A stretch of DNA of 31,680 bases from DATCYX01 sp037444705. GTDB lineage: Bacteria > Chloroflexota > Anaerolineae > Anaerolineales > UBA4823. The notes under the pieces are model-generated. The model was not told the origin of the DNA and ran no database searches. It was given only the letters and a program-made list of their open reading frames with translations. The position numbers and the translations under genes were made by a program. The stretch is taken from positions 1-31,680 of the forward strand of contig JBBILY010000010.1 of the NCBI GenBank assembly GCA_037444705.1, read 5' to 3'. How positions within the stretch are numbered: the stretch's first letter is position 1; the number at the start of each line of letters is the position of its first letter. Of this stretch, positions 8,607 through 17,108 are shown in pieces.

Positions 8607-9812
8607 ATGATGAGCAGAACCCGCTACATCCTTGGCATCATCCTTGTCGTCCTATTGGTAGTTTTGGGCTATTGGGGCTATCAAAACTACCTGGCGCCAT
8701 TACCGCCAACGCCCACCCCCCAGCCGTCATCCGCAGGGGCTGAAACAGCGCCCCTGGTCGTCTCGGCGGAGGGGCAGGTCGTGCCCGTGAACTATGTGCG
8801 TTTGGGGTTTGACGTGGCGGGAACGGTGGAAGAGGTCTTCGTTAAAAAAGGCGAAAACGTTCACGCAGGCCAAGTCATTGCCCGCCTCAAGAACCGAGAA
8901 CAGGTCGAGGCAGCTATCACTGCTGCCAAACTGGAATTGCTCTCGGCTCAACAGGCTCTGGATGCCCTGTATAAAAACGCCGAGGTGAATGAAGCCCAAT
9001 CTCTCAAAGCCATCGCCGATCTGCGCGATGCCGTACGTGATGCTCAGCGACGCCTGAATAATCTGCTCTCCCCTGCGGAACAGACGGATATCGAACAAGC
9101 CCGCGCCAACGTCGCCATCGCCAGAGAGAAAACGAAGAAAGCCCGCGAAGACTATGAACCCTACGCAAAAAAGCCAGAAGACAACCTGGTGCGCGCCACG
9201 TTGTTGAGCAAGAAAGCCCAGGCGGAAGAAGAATATGAAGCCGCCGTGCGTCACCTGAACAATTTATTGAGCGGTGCCAACGAAATTGATGCCGCTCAGG
9301 CTGAAGCCGAACTGGCTCTGGCACAAGCGCAATTGGCTCTGGCTCAGACGAACTATGGCGAATTAGAAAATGGCATTGACCCTGATACCTTAGCATTAGC
9401 CCAGGCGCGCCTGGAAAACGCTACCGCCCAATTGGCCGCGGCTCGGGCCGCGGCCGACAACCTGGAACTGCGCGCCCCGTTCGCGGGCACCCTGGTGGTC
9501 AACGACCTGAAGGTTGGCCAATATGTGCTGCCGGGTACGCCGCTGGTGATCCTGGCCGACCTCTCAGGCTGGCAGGTGGAAACCACCGATTTGGCAGAGG
9601 TGGATGTGGCGTTACTCCAGCCAGGCATGAGCGCCAAGATCACCTTGGACGCCTTTCCTGGAAAGGAGTTCAGCGGGGTCATTCGCCTGATTGACATGTT
9701 GGGTCAGGAGCGACGCGGGGACATGACCTACACCGTGACCCTGGATTTTGACCCTGGTGACCTTCCCGTGCGCTGGGGGATGACCGCCTATGTGGATATC
9801 CCCATCCCTTGA
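8607..9812 (+). CDS. HlyD/MacA-type periplasmic adaptor protein
   Basis: A 401-residue membrane-anchored adaptor. Residues 8-24 form a single hydrophobic anchor, followed by a Pro/Thr-rich linker. The first half of the barrel-sandwich (lipoyl-like) domain is about residues 50-90 (VPVNYVRLGFDVAGTVEEV, KKGENVHAGQVIARL). A long Ala/Glu/Gln-rich coiled-coil hairpin spans about 92-285. The second lipoyl half (LELRAPFAGTLVVNDLKVGQYV) and a beta-barrel domain then lead to the C terminus. It follows the permease by 40 bases, completing an ATPase-permease-adaptor set like MacAB. No outer-membrane channel gene is nearby, which fits a monoderm or atypical envelope. Export of peptides, lipids or drugs is possible; specificity is not visible. 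Confidence 0.9.
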   Translation: MMSRTRYILGIILVVLLVVLGYWGYQNYLAPLPPTPTPQPSSAGAETAPLVVSAEGQVVPVNYVRLGFDVAGTVEEVFVKKGENVHAGQVIARLKNREQVEAAITAAKLELLSAQQALDALYKNAEVNEAQSLKAIADLRDAVRDAQRRLNNLLSPAEQTDIEQARANVAIAREKTKKAREDYEPYAKKPEDNLVRATLLSKKAQAEEEYEAAVRHLNNLLSGANEIDAAQAEAELALAQAQLALAQTNYGELENGIDPDTLALAQARLENATAQLAAARAAADNLELRAPFAGTLVVNDLKVGQYVLPGTPLVILADLSGWQVETTDLAEVDVALLQPGMSAKITLDAFPGKEFSGVIRLIDMLGQERRGDMTYTVTLDFDPGDLPVRWGMTAYVDIPIP

Positions 9813-9970
9813 GCGGGAAGGCCACCCTCAAACTCCGAACTGGCCCAACCCAAAGCCGGCGTCCCTTTTCTCAATTAGGGCTTGCTCATTGCCAACCAGT
9901 CATCCGCGATCCTGAGCCAGGGTGATCTGAGGCGCTCACGCCTGCCCGCGCAACCCCAAGCAAACCCGGA

Positions 9971-11617
9971 TTATTTAAGCATGGGCATCTTGATGCCAAA
10001 TTTCCTGGCGGTTTCGATGGCGAGTTCATAGCCCGCATCAGCATGCCGCACAACACCTAAGCCGGGGTCGGTGGTGAGCACGCGCTCCAAACGGCGCGCC
10101 GCCTCGGGTGTGCCATCGGCGACGATCACCTGACCGGCATGCTGGCTAAATCCAATGCCGACCCCTCCGCCATGGTGGAAAGACACCCAGGTTGCCCCGC
10201 CCACAGCGTTAATCAAAGCGTTGAGGATCGGCCAGTCGCTGATCGCGTCCGAGCCATCTAGCATGTTCTCCGTTTCGCGGTTAGGAGAGGCTACCGATCC
10301 GGCGTCCAGGTGGTCGCGCCCGATCACGATGGGGGCTTTGAGAATGCCCTTAGCGACCATCTCATTGAATTTGAGGCCAGCCTTGACGCGTTCGCCGTAT
10401 CCCAACCAACAAATCCGCGCTGGGAGACCCTGGAAAGGCACCTTCTGGCGCGCCATTCTTAACCAACGATGCAGGTGTTCATCCTGCGGGAAAAGTTCCA
10501 TCACGGCTTCATCAGTGCGGTAAATATCCTCAGGATCGCCGGAAAGTGCCACCCAACGGAAAGGACCTTTCCCCTGGCAGAAAAGAGGGCGGATGTACGC
10601 AGGCACAAAGCCCGGAAACTCGAAGGCATCGGTCACGCCCCAATCATAGGCACGCTGGCGGATGTTGTTGCCGTAATCGAACACCTCGGCGCCTCTGCGT
10701 TTGAACTCCAACATAGCCTGGACATGGCGCGCCATGGATTCCATCGCCCGTTTCTCGTATTCTCTGGGATTGGTGCGTCTGAGTTCCTCAGCCGCGGTGA
10801 CGCTTAACCCCGTGGGTACATACATGAGCACATCATGAGCGGGCGTCTGGTCGGTGACCACATGTGGGGTGACCCCGCGCATCACCAATTCGGGATAAAT
10901 GTCAGCCGCGTTGCCGATCAGCCCTACCGATTTGGGGATCTCCTTCTCCAGGCATTCTTCCACGATGGTCATGGCTTCTTCCAGGTTATCCACCACCGTA
11001 TCCACGTAGCCAATTTCCAGGCGGCGTTGGGCACGCTGGGCGTCCACCTCGACGATCAGTCCCACACCCTCGTTCATGGTGATAGCCAGAGGTTGAGCGC
11101 CCCCCATGCCGCCCAGACCGGCCGTGAGCACAAATTTCCCCTTCAGCGAAGACCAACCGCGGGCGCGCGCAGCCCCGGCGAATGTCTCATAGGTGCCCTG
11201 CAGGATCCCTTGGGTGCCGATATAAATCCAGGAACCGGCTGTCATCTGGCCAAACATCATCAGCCCTTTGGCGACCAACTGGTCAAAGTGCTCCTGGGTA
11301 GCCCAGTGTGGCACCAGGTTCGAGTTGGCAATCAGCACGCGGGGGGCATCCTTATGGGTTTTGAAGATCGCCACCGGTTTGCCGGATTGCACTAACAGGG
11401 TCTCATCGTCCTCCAGATTCTTCAGCGCCTCCAGAATGGCGTCAAAGCATTCCCAATTGCGGGCAGCCTGACCGCGACCGCCATAGACCACCAGGTCTTG
11501 CGGACGTTCAGCCACCTCGGGATCGAGGTTGTTCTGAATCATGCGATAAGCGGCTTCCGTGAGCCAGGATTTACAGGTGAGTTGAGTCCCTCTAGGGGCA
11601 CGTACTACGCGTTGCAT
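9971..11617 (-). CDS. hutU: Urocanate hydratase
   Basis: This catalyses NAD+-dependent hydration of urocanate to 4-imidazolone-5-propionate, the second step of histidine degradation. The 548 residues match the family length (about 550). Seen are YGGRGQAARN at 45-54, the NAD-binding GLGGMGGAQP at 167-176, Cys403 in GLPARICWLGYGER (equivalent to the essential Cys410 of the Pseudomonas enzyme), and the conserved C-terminal GGATWVSFHHGGGVGIG. A strong GGAGGAGGA at 11623-11631 fixes the start. It is the last gene of the gntR-livKHMGF unit, 34 bases after livF. Genes for histidine ammonia-lyase, imidazolonepropionase and formiminoglutamate hydrolysis are absent from the window, so the rest of the pathway must be elsewhere or the cell uses external urocanate. 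Confidence 0.96.
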   Translation of the reverse strand: MQRVVRAPRGTQLTCKSWLTEAAYRMIQNNLDPEVAERPQDLVVYGGRGQAARNWECFDAILEALKNLEDDETLLVQSGKPVAIFKTHKDAPRVLIANSNLVPHWATQEHFDQLVAKGLMMFGQMTAGSWIYIGTQGILQGTYETFAGAARARGWSSLKGKFVLTAGLGGMGGAQPLAITMNEGVGLIVEVDAQRAQRRLEIGYVDTVVDNLEEAMTIVEECLEKEIPKSVGLIGNAADIYPELVMRGVTPHVVTDQTPAHDVLMYVPTGLSVTAAEELRRTNPREYEKRAMESMARHVQAMLEFKRRGAEVFDYGNNIRQRAYDWGVTDAFEFPGFVPAYIRPLFCQGKGPFRWVALSGDPEDIYRTDEAVMELFPQDEHLHRWLRMARQKVPFQGLPARICWLGYGERVKAGLKFNEMVAKGILKAPIVIGRDHLDAGSVASPNRETENMLDGSDAISDWPILNALINAVGGATWVSFHHGGGVGIGFSQHAGQVIVADGTPEAARRLERVLTTDPGLGVVRHADAGYELAIETARKFGIKMPMLK

Positions 11618-11651
11618 AGTTATCCTCCTCCATCAGAAAAATTTATGAACC

Positions 11652-12353
11652 TCATCCTCCCAGATATGCAGCCTTTACGCGAGGGTCATTGGCTAATTCC
11701 TGTGGGTGACCTTCCAGGACAATATGACCATTTTCCATAACATAGGCGCGGTTGACGATCTTTAAAGCCTCGAAGGCATTTTGCTCAACCAATAAAATAC
11801 TGACTTGATGCTCTCTCAGTTCCTGAATGATCTGAAAAACACGCTTGACCAGGATAGGCATCAAGCCCATTGAAACTTCATCAATTAAGAGAAGGCGAGG
11901 CCTGGACATAAAGGCCCGACCAATAGCAAGCATCTGCTGTTCGCCTCCGCTCAGTGTTTTCGCCACTTGCTTACGCCTCTCAGACAAAATGGGGAAAAGT
12001 TTATACACAAGTTCCATCTGTTCTGCAATGGCTGTCTGGTTCTGGAGATAAGCACCCAGGCGCAGGTTGTCTTCCACACTCAAGTCCCGAAAGAGGCGAC
12101 CGCCCTCCGGGACAATCGCTACGCCTCTTTCCACCCTTTCCCAGGGAGCAAGATGAGTAATGCGCTCTCCATCAAGGGCGATCTCGCCTGAGGAGGGCTT
12201 TATCCAGCCTACCAGGGTTTTTATTAACGTGCTTTTGCCGGCTCCATTTGCTCCCAAAACCGCCACAATTTCACCCTCTTTAACAGAGAGCGAAACCTCA
12301 TGCAACACTTCAACCTGGCCATAGCGAACGTGGAGTTTTTCTACTGATAACAT
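11652..12353 (-). CDS. livF: Branched-chain amino acid-type ABC ATPase LivF (cluster 1)
   Basis: One of the two ATPases of a Liv-type importer, 233 residues. Walker A is at 34-42 (GANGAGKST), signature LSGGEQQMLAIGRA starts at 134, and Walker B is LLLIDEV (154-160). The C-terminal AYLGG ending and the VPEGGRLFRDLSVEDNL stretch are typical of LivF. The residue after the Walker B glutamate is Val, giving IDEVSMGL instead of the usual DEPSLGL; this is unlikely to abolish ATPase activity. Its ribosome site (AGGAG) lies inside the end of livG, so the two are translationally coupled. Confidence 0.94.
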   Translation of the reverse strand: MLSVEKLHVRYGQVEVLHEVSLSVKEGEIVAVLGANGAGKSTLIKTLVGWIKPSSGEIALDGERITHLAPWERVERGVAIVPEGGRLFRDLSVEDNLRLGAYLQNQTAIAEQMELVYKLFPILSERRKQVAKTLSGGEQQMLAIGRAFMSRPRLLLIDEVSMGLMPILVKRVFQIIQELREHQVSILLVEQNAFEALKIVNRAYVMENGHIVLEGHPQELANDPRVKAAYLGG

Positions 12354-12359
12354 TTTCGT

Positions 12360-13100
12360 TTACTCCTGACCCAGGTAGGCATTGATAACCTTCTCATTAT
12401 TCTGGATCTCAGCCGGAGTGCCCTGGGCAATTAATTCTCCCTGGTTGAGAACCACAATGCGGTGACACAAGTTCATGGCAAAGCGCATGTTATGCTCAAT
12501 AAGAATGACCTGAATACCCTGGCGGAAGAGATAGCGGATTAATTCTAAGAGTTCCGTCGCCTCCTGAGATACCAGGCCGGCGGCGGGCTCATCCAGCAAG
12601 AGCAATTTCGGCCGCGTAGCCAGGGCCCGCGCGATCTCCAAACGCCGCTGTAAGCCAATGGGTAACCTGGACGCCGGAGAGTCTCGATATTCTATCAGAT
12701 GCGTGATGGCCAGGATTTCCTCTACTTTGCTCAGATTGTCTGGGGTCCTATACCTCTCAACCAGAGCCCTGGGTGTAGGATAATAAGGCATCCCCAATCC
12801 CGCCAGGACATTTTCTTCAACTGTTAGGGTAGCAAAAGGTTTGATGATCTGGAAAGTGCGCGCGATGCCCAAGCGCACAGTTTGATCGGGGCGAAGATGA
12901 TGGATGAGTCTCCCATCATAGATGACTCTACCGCTTGTGGGGGTCAGGAAGCCGGAAATGATATTGAACAGGGTGGTTTTACCGGCCCCATTTGGGCCAA
13001 TTAAACCCAAGATTTCATCGCGGGTTTGAAACGAAACCTCCTTCAACGCTCGTAGGCCCCCAAACCAGTGGGAGACATGGTCTACTTCAAGAGATGGCAT
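12360..13100 (-). CDS. livG: Branched-chain amino acid-type ABC ATPase LivG (cluster 1)
   Basis: The second ATPase of the cluster 1 importer, 246 residues. Walker A is GPNGAGKTT at 35-43. The signature has the LivG-type form LPIGLQRRLEIARAL instead of LSGGQ, Walker B is LLLLDEPAAGL, and the switch region is LIEHNMRF. A GGAGG lies 8 bases before the start, within the end of livM; the two genes overlap by 14 bases. It pairs with LivF to energise the LivHM channel. Confidence 0.95.
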   Translation of the reverse strand: MPSLEVDHVSHWFGGLRALKEVSFQTRDEILGLIGPNGAGKTTLFNIISGFLTPTSGRVIYDGRLIHHLRPDQTVRLGIARTFQIIKPFATLTVEENVLAGLGMPYYPTPRALVERYRTPDNLSKVEEILAITHLIEYRDSPASRLPIGLQRRLEIARALATRPKLLLLDEPAAGLVSQEATELLELIRYLFRQGIQVILIEHNMRFAMNLCHRIVVLNQGELIAQGTPAEIQNNEKVINAYLGQE

Positions 13101-14007
13101 GGCGCTTCCTCCCTAGCAAAGGCTTGAGAACCTGATAGAGTCGGTTTAATTGCTGCCATAACCAGCTCTCGTTACCGAGCAACCCCATGGGTTGGAAGAG
13201 CATCATCAATACCAGGATAGCACCATAAAAGGTGAAGCGATAATCCTGAACAAAACGCAACCATTCTGGGGTTAACCTTAGGAGAATCGCACCAATAATC
13301 GGACCGCGCAGCGTTCCAATCCCTCCAAAAATAACCATCGAGAGCATGCCAATCGACTCGACAAAGACAAAATTGTCCGGAAAGACACTGCCCAGGAAGT
13401 GGGCATATAAAGAGCCCGCCCCTCCAGTCAAGGCCGCGCTGATACCGAAGGCATAGATTTTATATCGCGCCGGGTTTACCCCAACTGAGGCCGCGGCGTC
13501 TTCATTGTTGCGGATGGTCTGAAACGCCAGGCCACTCCAGGTTTTCGATAGATACCAGCACACCCCGAGGGTTAGCGCCGCGTAGATGCTCGTGAGGATT
13601 AAATATGGCGCGCCTCCCCGAAAAGTCAAGCCCAAAAGAGTAGGGGCAGGGATATTAACCAATCCCAACGCTCCACCAAAGAAATCCACGTATTTAAATA
13701 CCGAAACCACCACAAAATTAACCCCCATGGTAGCCAGAACCAGAAAGTCGTGTCGCACACGTAAACTGGGCAAGCCCAGAATAGTGCCAATCAGGCCAGT
13801 GATAACGATAGCCGCCAGAAAATCTACCCAGAAAGGCAGCCCATAGCGCACAGCCAGCACAGCCGAAGTGTAGGCGCCGATGCCCAAGAAGGCCGCATGC
13901 CCCAGAGAAATCTGCCCTGCAAAACCGGTAAGGATATTTAAACTCAGCGCCAGGGAGACGTAAATAGCCACGAAGGTGAGGATTGTCAGAGTATAACCGC
14001 TGGTCAT
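13087..14007 (-). CDS. livM: Liv-type ABC permease LivM (cluster 1)
   Basis: Membrane subunit of the importer, 306 residues and mostly hydrophobic. It starts with SLALSLNILTGFAGQISLGHAAFLGIGAYTSA-like family sequence near residues 18-50. About eight to ten membrane segments follow. The cytoplasmic coupling region around WSGLAFQTIRNNEDAAASVGVNP (the EAA-like loop) contacts the ATPases, and FGGIGTLRGPIIGA is the conserved late motif. It starts 3 bases after the livH stop and overlaps livG. Confidence 0.95.
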   Translation of the reverse strand: MTSGYTLTILTFVAIYVSLALSLNILTGFAGQISLGHAAFLGIGAYTSAVLAVRYGLPFWVDFLAAIVITGLIGTILGLPSLRVRHDFLVLATMGVNFVVVSVFKYVDFFGGALGLVNIPAPTLLGLTFRGGAPYLILTSIYAALTLGVCWYLSKTWSGLAFQTIRNNEDAAASVGVNPARYKIYAFGISAALTGGAGSLYAHFLGSVFPDNFVFVESIGMLSMVIFGGIGTLRGPIIGAILLRLTPEWLRFVQDYRFTFYGAILVLMMLFQPMGLLGNESWLWQQLNRLYQVLKPLLGRKRHAIS

Positions 14008-14010
14008 GGC

Positions 14011-14880
14011 TCACTCCCGCCCTAATAAACCATTGGGTCGAAACATCAGCATCAGGATCAGAACTAAGAAGGCGATCGAATCCCGAGGCAGGATATAGCC
14101 AATCGAAGCCACCATGAAATTTTCCACAATAGCCAAAAGCAGGCTGGCCAAGATTGCGCCAGGTAAACTGCCCATACCCCCTAAAACGGTGATGATGAAG
14201 GCTTTGTAAGAGGGAAGGTCGCCCATTGTAGCGAAGACGCTATTGTTATACACTCCCACCAGCACCCCCGCCGCACCCGCCAACGCAGAACCAAAAAAGA
14301 AGTTAGCCGCGATGGAGCGATTGAGGTTAATCCCGACCGCGGCCGCCATCTCCCTGTCCATGGAGGCAGCCTGCCAGGACAACCCCAAACGCGTGCGAGT
14401 GAGGAGCAAATAGAGCAGGGTGAGCAGGGCCAGGGTGATCAACAAAATGAGGACCTGTTTCGAAGTCAACGAGAACCAAGCGGTCTTAATGGCAGGGAGG
14501 CCTGCCCCTGCAGCAGGAAAGGCACGCTGGTATGGCCCCATTAAGAAATCCTTCTGCAAGAGATCGGTGAACATGACGAACAGCCCCACGCTGGCAATCA
14601 AGGGCACAGTACGGGGAGCGTTCAAGAGATAGAAATATGTTGAGCGATAAATCACAACCCCAAAGGCGCCGCTGATCAACATGGCACAGATGAGAGCCAA
14701 CCAAAAGTTGCCCATCCAGGAATACACCAAAACGCCAACGAAGGCGCCCACCGTATAGACACTGGCATGGGCAATATGCAAGACCTTCAGCACCCCATAA
14801 ACCATAGTCAAGCCAGCCGCCATCAGAATATAGGTACAGGCAAGGATGAGAGCATTAGAGAGGTTTTGTAAAATTGGCAT
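14011..14880 (-). CDS. livH: Liv-type ABC permease LivH (cluster 1)
   Basis: Membrane partner of LivM, 289 residues. It contains the family's MVYGVLKVLHIAHASVYTVGAF region at about 24-46, a coupling loop LGLSWQAASMDREMAAAVGIN, and VLGGMGSLPGAILAS near the C terminus. The protein ends with FRPNGLLGRE, the usual LivH C-terminal motif. A GGAGG lies just before the start and directly abuts the intergenic hairpin that separates it from livK. Confidence 0.95.
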   Translation of the reverse strand: MPILQNLSNALILACTYILMAAGLTMVYGVLKVLHIAHASVYTVGAFVGVLVYSWMGNFWLALICAMLISGAFGVVIYRSTYFYLLNAPRTVPLIASVGLFVMFTDLLQKDFLMGPYQRAFPAAGAGLPAIKTAWFSLTSKQVLILLITLALLTLLYLLLTRTRLGLSWQAASMDREMAAAVGINLNRSIAANFFFGSALAGAAGVLVGVYNNSVFATMGDLPSYKAFIITVLGGMGSLPGAILASLLLAIVENFMVASIGYILPRDSIAFLVLILMLMFRPNGLLGRE

Positions 14881-14897
14881 ACTTCCTCCGTTAAATT

Positions 14898-14921
14898 GGG
14901 GGCAGTCCTTTGACTGCCCCC
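14898..14921 (-). terminator. Strong hairpin between livK and livH (cluster 1)
   Basis: A perfect 10-bp inverted repeat (GGGGGCAGTC / GACTGCCCCC) with a 4-base loop lies 18 bases after the livK stop and just before the livH ribosome site. In the direction of transcription it is followed by AATTTAAC, which is not a good U-tract. Partial termination or protection of the livK mRNA 3' end is therefore more likely than full termination. Confidence 0.75.
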
Positions 14922-14939
14922 TAATGCTTCTTGCTCTGC

Positions 14940-16190
14940 TTATGGCTTGACCAGGCTCTCGTCGGTAAACTCGTGATAGAGGTGGAAAGCGCCATCCTTG
15001 ACTATTTGAGAAGAAATTGGTCGGACAACCTCGCGGTCAGGGGTGTAGTACCAGAATGGACCGCTGGCAACATCCTCGAAATTCTTCAGATTTGCAATGG
15101 CTGCGACGATAGCCTGAGGTTCTGTCGAACCCGCGGTATTGATGGCATAAGCCAGGACCATTACTGCGTCAAAGGCCGAAGCCCCTACCATGTCAGCATC
15201 CTCACCATAGGTGGATTTATATTGCTCCAGGAAGAGGCGGGTCATCGGCCGCTCTGAATCGCGATTCAGGTCGGTGGTGATAATCACGCCTTCCGCGGCT
15301 GGGCCAGCGAGTTCGATGAACTTGGGAGAATCGTAGCCCTCCTGACCAATGATGGGGATCGTCAAGCCCTCATCTTTAGCCTGGCTGACGAGATTCGCCG
15401 CCTCGTTATAATAACCTGTGGCGTAGACAGCCTCTGCACCTGAGGCCTTAATCTTGCCAATGATTGGGCGGAATTCTGTCTCTCCCAAAGGATACTTCTC
15501 TTCTAAAACAATCTCTAAGCCCAGGTCGGTCGCATGTTGCTTGAAACCCTCGGTCAGCGAAATGCCGAAGTCGTTATCTACGGTAAGAATTGCCACTTTC
15601 TTGACATTCAGCACTTTGCCAACCAGTTCCGCCCCTACCCGCCCCTGGACCGTAGCCAGAGTGCCGATGCGGTAGATCATATTCCCGGTTTTGGTAATCT
15701 CCGGATGAATGGCATAAGCCGAGAGCATTGGGACGCTTGCCTCCTGGAAAATGGGAGCAGCCGCGCGCGTCGCCCCAGAGTACGAGCCGGAAATTCCAGC
15801 CACTACCTTATCCTGTTCGATCAATTTGCGCGCAATTGCCGAAGCCTGATCCGGCTTAGCCGCATCGTCGTAGTAGACCAATTCCAGCGGACGACCAAGA
15901 ACGCCACCTTTTTCGTTGATGACTTTAACCGCCAATTGCGCCGATTGCAGCGCGCTTGTTCCATCAGCCGCTGCAAAGCCCGTGGTAGGAGAGAAGAAAC
16001 CGACCTTGATCGGTTCAGCAGCCACCGCGGGTGCCTGGGTGGGTGATTCTGTAGCCGGCTGGGCTGCCTCAGTTTGCTGGACGGTTTCAGGGGTGCTGGC
16101 TGGTGTTGAGGTGGCTTGCGGCGCGCAGGCAACCACCAGCAAAGCGAAAAGGGTTAGGGCGATTCCAAGAGCAGCAAGTTTGGCTTTCAT
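14940..16190 (-). CDS. livK: Liv-type substrate-binding lipoprotein (cluster 1)
   Basis: The extracellular receptor of the importer, 416 residues. It has a lipoprotein signal peptide with lipobox LVVAC (Cys22), then a Thr/Ala/Pro/Gln-rich tether to about residue 58, then a type I periplasmic-binding fold beginning IKVGFFSPTTGFAAADG. Typical family stretches include INEKGGVLGRPLELVYYDD and AVYATGYYNEAANLVSQAKD. The ligand cannot be read from sequence. Family members bind branched-chain or other amino acids, amides, urea and aromatic acids, and the linked hutU suggests histidine or urocanate. An excellent AAGGAGGT at 16195-16202 precedes the start. It follows the regulator gene by 62 bases on the same strand. 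Confidence 0.93.
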   Translation of the reverse strand: MKAKLAALGIALTLFALLVVACAPQATSTPASTPETVQQTEAAQPATESPTQAPAVAAEPIKVGFFSPTTGFAAADGTSALQSAQLAVKVINEKGGVLGRPLELVYYDDAAKPDQASAIARKLIEQDKVVAGISGSYSGATRAAAPIFQEASVPMLSAYAIHPEITKTGNMIYRIGTLATVQGRVGAELVGKVLNVKKVAILTVDNDFGISLTEGFKQHATDLGLEIVLEEKYPLGETEFRPIIGKIKASGAEAVYATGYYNEAANLVSQAKDEGLTIPIIGQEGYDSPKFIELAGPAAEGVIITTDLNRDSERPMTRLFLEQYKSTYGEDADMVGASAFDAVMVLAYAINTAGSTEPQAIVAAIANLKNFEDVASGPFWYYTPDREVVRPISSQIVKDGAFHLYHEFTDESLVKP

Positions 16191-16252
16191 AGTAACCTCC
16201 TTGAAAGGGTAGTGTGATGATGTGTAATGGTGATGTGATGGAGAATCCTGGA

Positions 16253-17050
16253 TTAATTCCGCAATGTCTCACCTCCTTCCCCTATGAAATAACCGCCGAT
16301 TTCCTGGGTCTCTTCTTCTGCCAATTGTTGAATACGAAATGTATATTCTTTGCCCAGATGAATAGCCAGATACCAAACTGCGGGATATTCATGACCTTCC
16401 AGCAGGGTGTAGGTAAGCCGCTCAATGTAGAAAGCCGACTGACCTGGGTGTGCCTTGAGAAGCGCAGCCTCTTCCTCATTAAGCCAGTGCGCTTCAATGG
16501 TATGGATAGCACGAATAAGAGGAAGATGATATTTGTGGATCAGCAACTGGTGGATAGACTGGTGAACGAGATCCTCCTCCATCAGCCCTGGGCACAGTTT
16601 TTGGTGGAGATAACGCCGCTCATAGACAATGGGTTGATCATTGATGGAGCGCAGGCGGGCGATATAGATAATAGGCTCACCTTTATTGACTTTCAAGCGG
16701 TGAGCCAGAGCGGAATTGGCCGCCAGAAGCCTGCGTTCAAGCAGGGTGGTTTTAGGTTGTTGATGTTGACGAGCGATTTCTTCATTGAAATTGCTGAGGC
16801 GTAAAAAGGGGCGGCTGCGCCAGGGTTCTTCAACCACATAGGTGCCCTGGCCCTGTTCGGTGCGCAGTAACCCTTCGTGCAACAGGGTGTTGATCGCCCG
16901 CCTCACAGTTCCCCGACTTAAGCCATATTCCTGACAGAGTTGCCATTCACCGGGGATTTTCGATCCGGGAGGGTATTCCCCTTTGAGGATACGCTGGCGC
17001 AGGATTTGGCTGAGTTGATAATGTTTGGGCAAAGGGCCAGGCCGCAACAT
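16253..17050 (-). CDS. GntR-family regulator, HutC subfamily (UTRA domain)
   Basis: A 265-residue one-component regulator. Residues 8-75 form the GntR winged helix (YQLSQILRQRILKGEYPPGSKIPGE, LSRGTVRRAINTLLHEGLL, GQGTYV). Residues 80-245 form the UTRA effector domain (EPIIYIARLRSINDQPIVYERRYL; SIHQLLIHKYHLPLIRA). This subfamily includes HutC (urocanate), TreR, NagR/DasR and PhnF, so the ligand is not fixed by family. The gene is first in an operon whose last gene is hutU, making HutC-like urocanate sensing the most economical proposal. A promoter and a palindromic operator lie immediately upstream, consistent with autorepression. The start codon follows the predicted transcription start by about 25 bases; only a weak AAGG precedes it. 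Confidence 0.92.
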   Translation of the reverse strand: MLRPGPLPKHYQLSQILRQRILKGEYPPGSKIPGEWQLCQEYGLSRGTVRRAINTLLHEGLLRTEQGQGTYVVEEPWRSRPFLRLSNFNEEIARQHQQPKTTLLERRLLAANSALAHRLKVNKGEPIIYIARLRSINDQPIVYERRYLHQKLCPGLMEEDLVHQSIHQLLIHKYHLPLIRAIHTIEAHWLNEEEAALLKAHPGQSAFYIERLTYTLLEGHEYPAVWYLAIHLGKEYTFRIQQLAEEETQEIGGYFIGEGGETLRN

Positions 17051-17062
17051 GGGAAATAACCT

Positions 17063-17080
17063 TGTACAGATGTATATACA
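17063..17080 (-). promoter_or_regulatory. Predicted GntR/HutC operator
   Basis: TGTATATACA at 17071-17080 is a perfect 10-bp palindrome of the form TGTA-N2-TACA, a form reported for HutC sites and close to TreR-type sites. A second short palindrome, TGTACA, is at 17063-17068. Both lie between the predicted -10 box and the regulator's start codon, where a bound repressor would block initiation. No second copy was noticed before livK or hutU. Confidence 0.72.
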
Positions 17081-17108
17081 ATATAGCCAAAATGAAGAAG
17101 ATTGTCAA
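17080..17108 (-). promoter_or_regulatory. sigma70-type promoter of the gntR-liv-hutU operon
   Basis: Reading the minus strand, TTGACA (complement of 17103-17108) is followed after exactly 17 bases by TATATT (complement of 17080-17085). That is a 6/6 and 5/6 match to consensus at optimum spacing. The predicted start site, about 17073, falls inside the palindromic operator. Confidence 0.78.

Noticed and set aside
9813..9970. Terminator between the convergent adaptor and hutU genes
   Set aside because: Only a weak 5-bp stem (AGGCG/CGCCT) without a T-tract on either strand is visible.
16203..16245. GATGTG-like short repeats between gntR and livK
   Set aside because: Low-complexity purine/T-rich stretch without symmetry or a match to the predicted operator.
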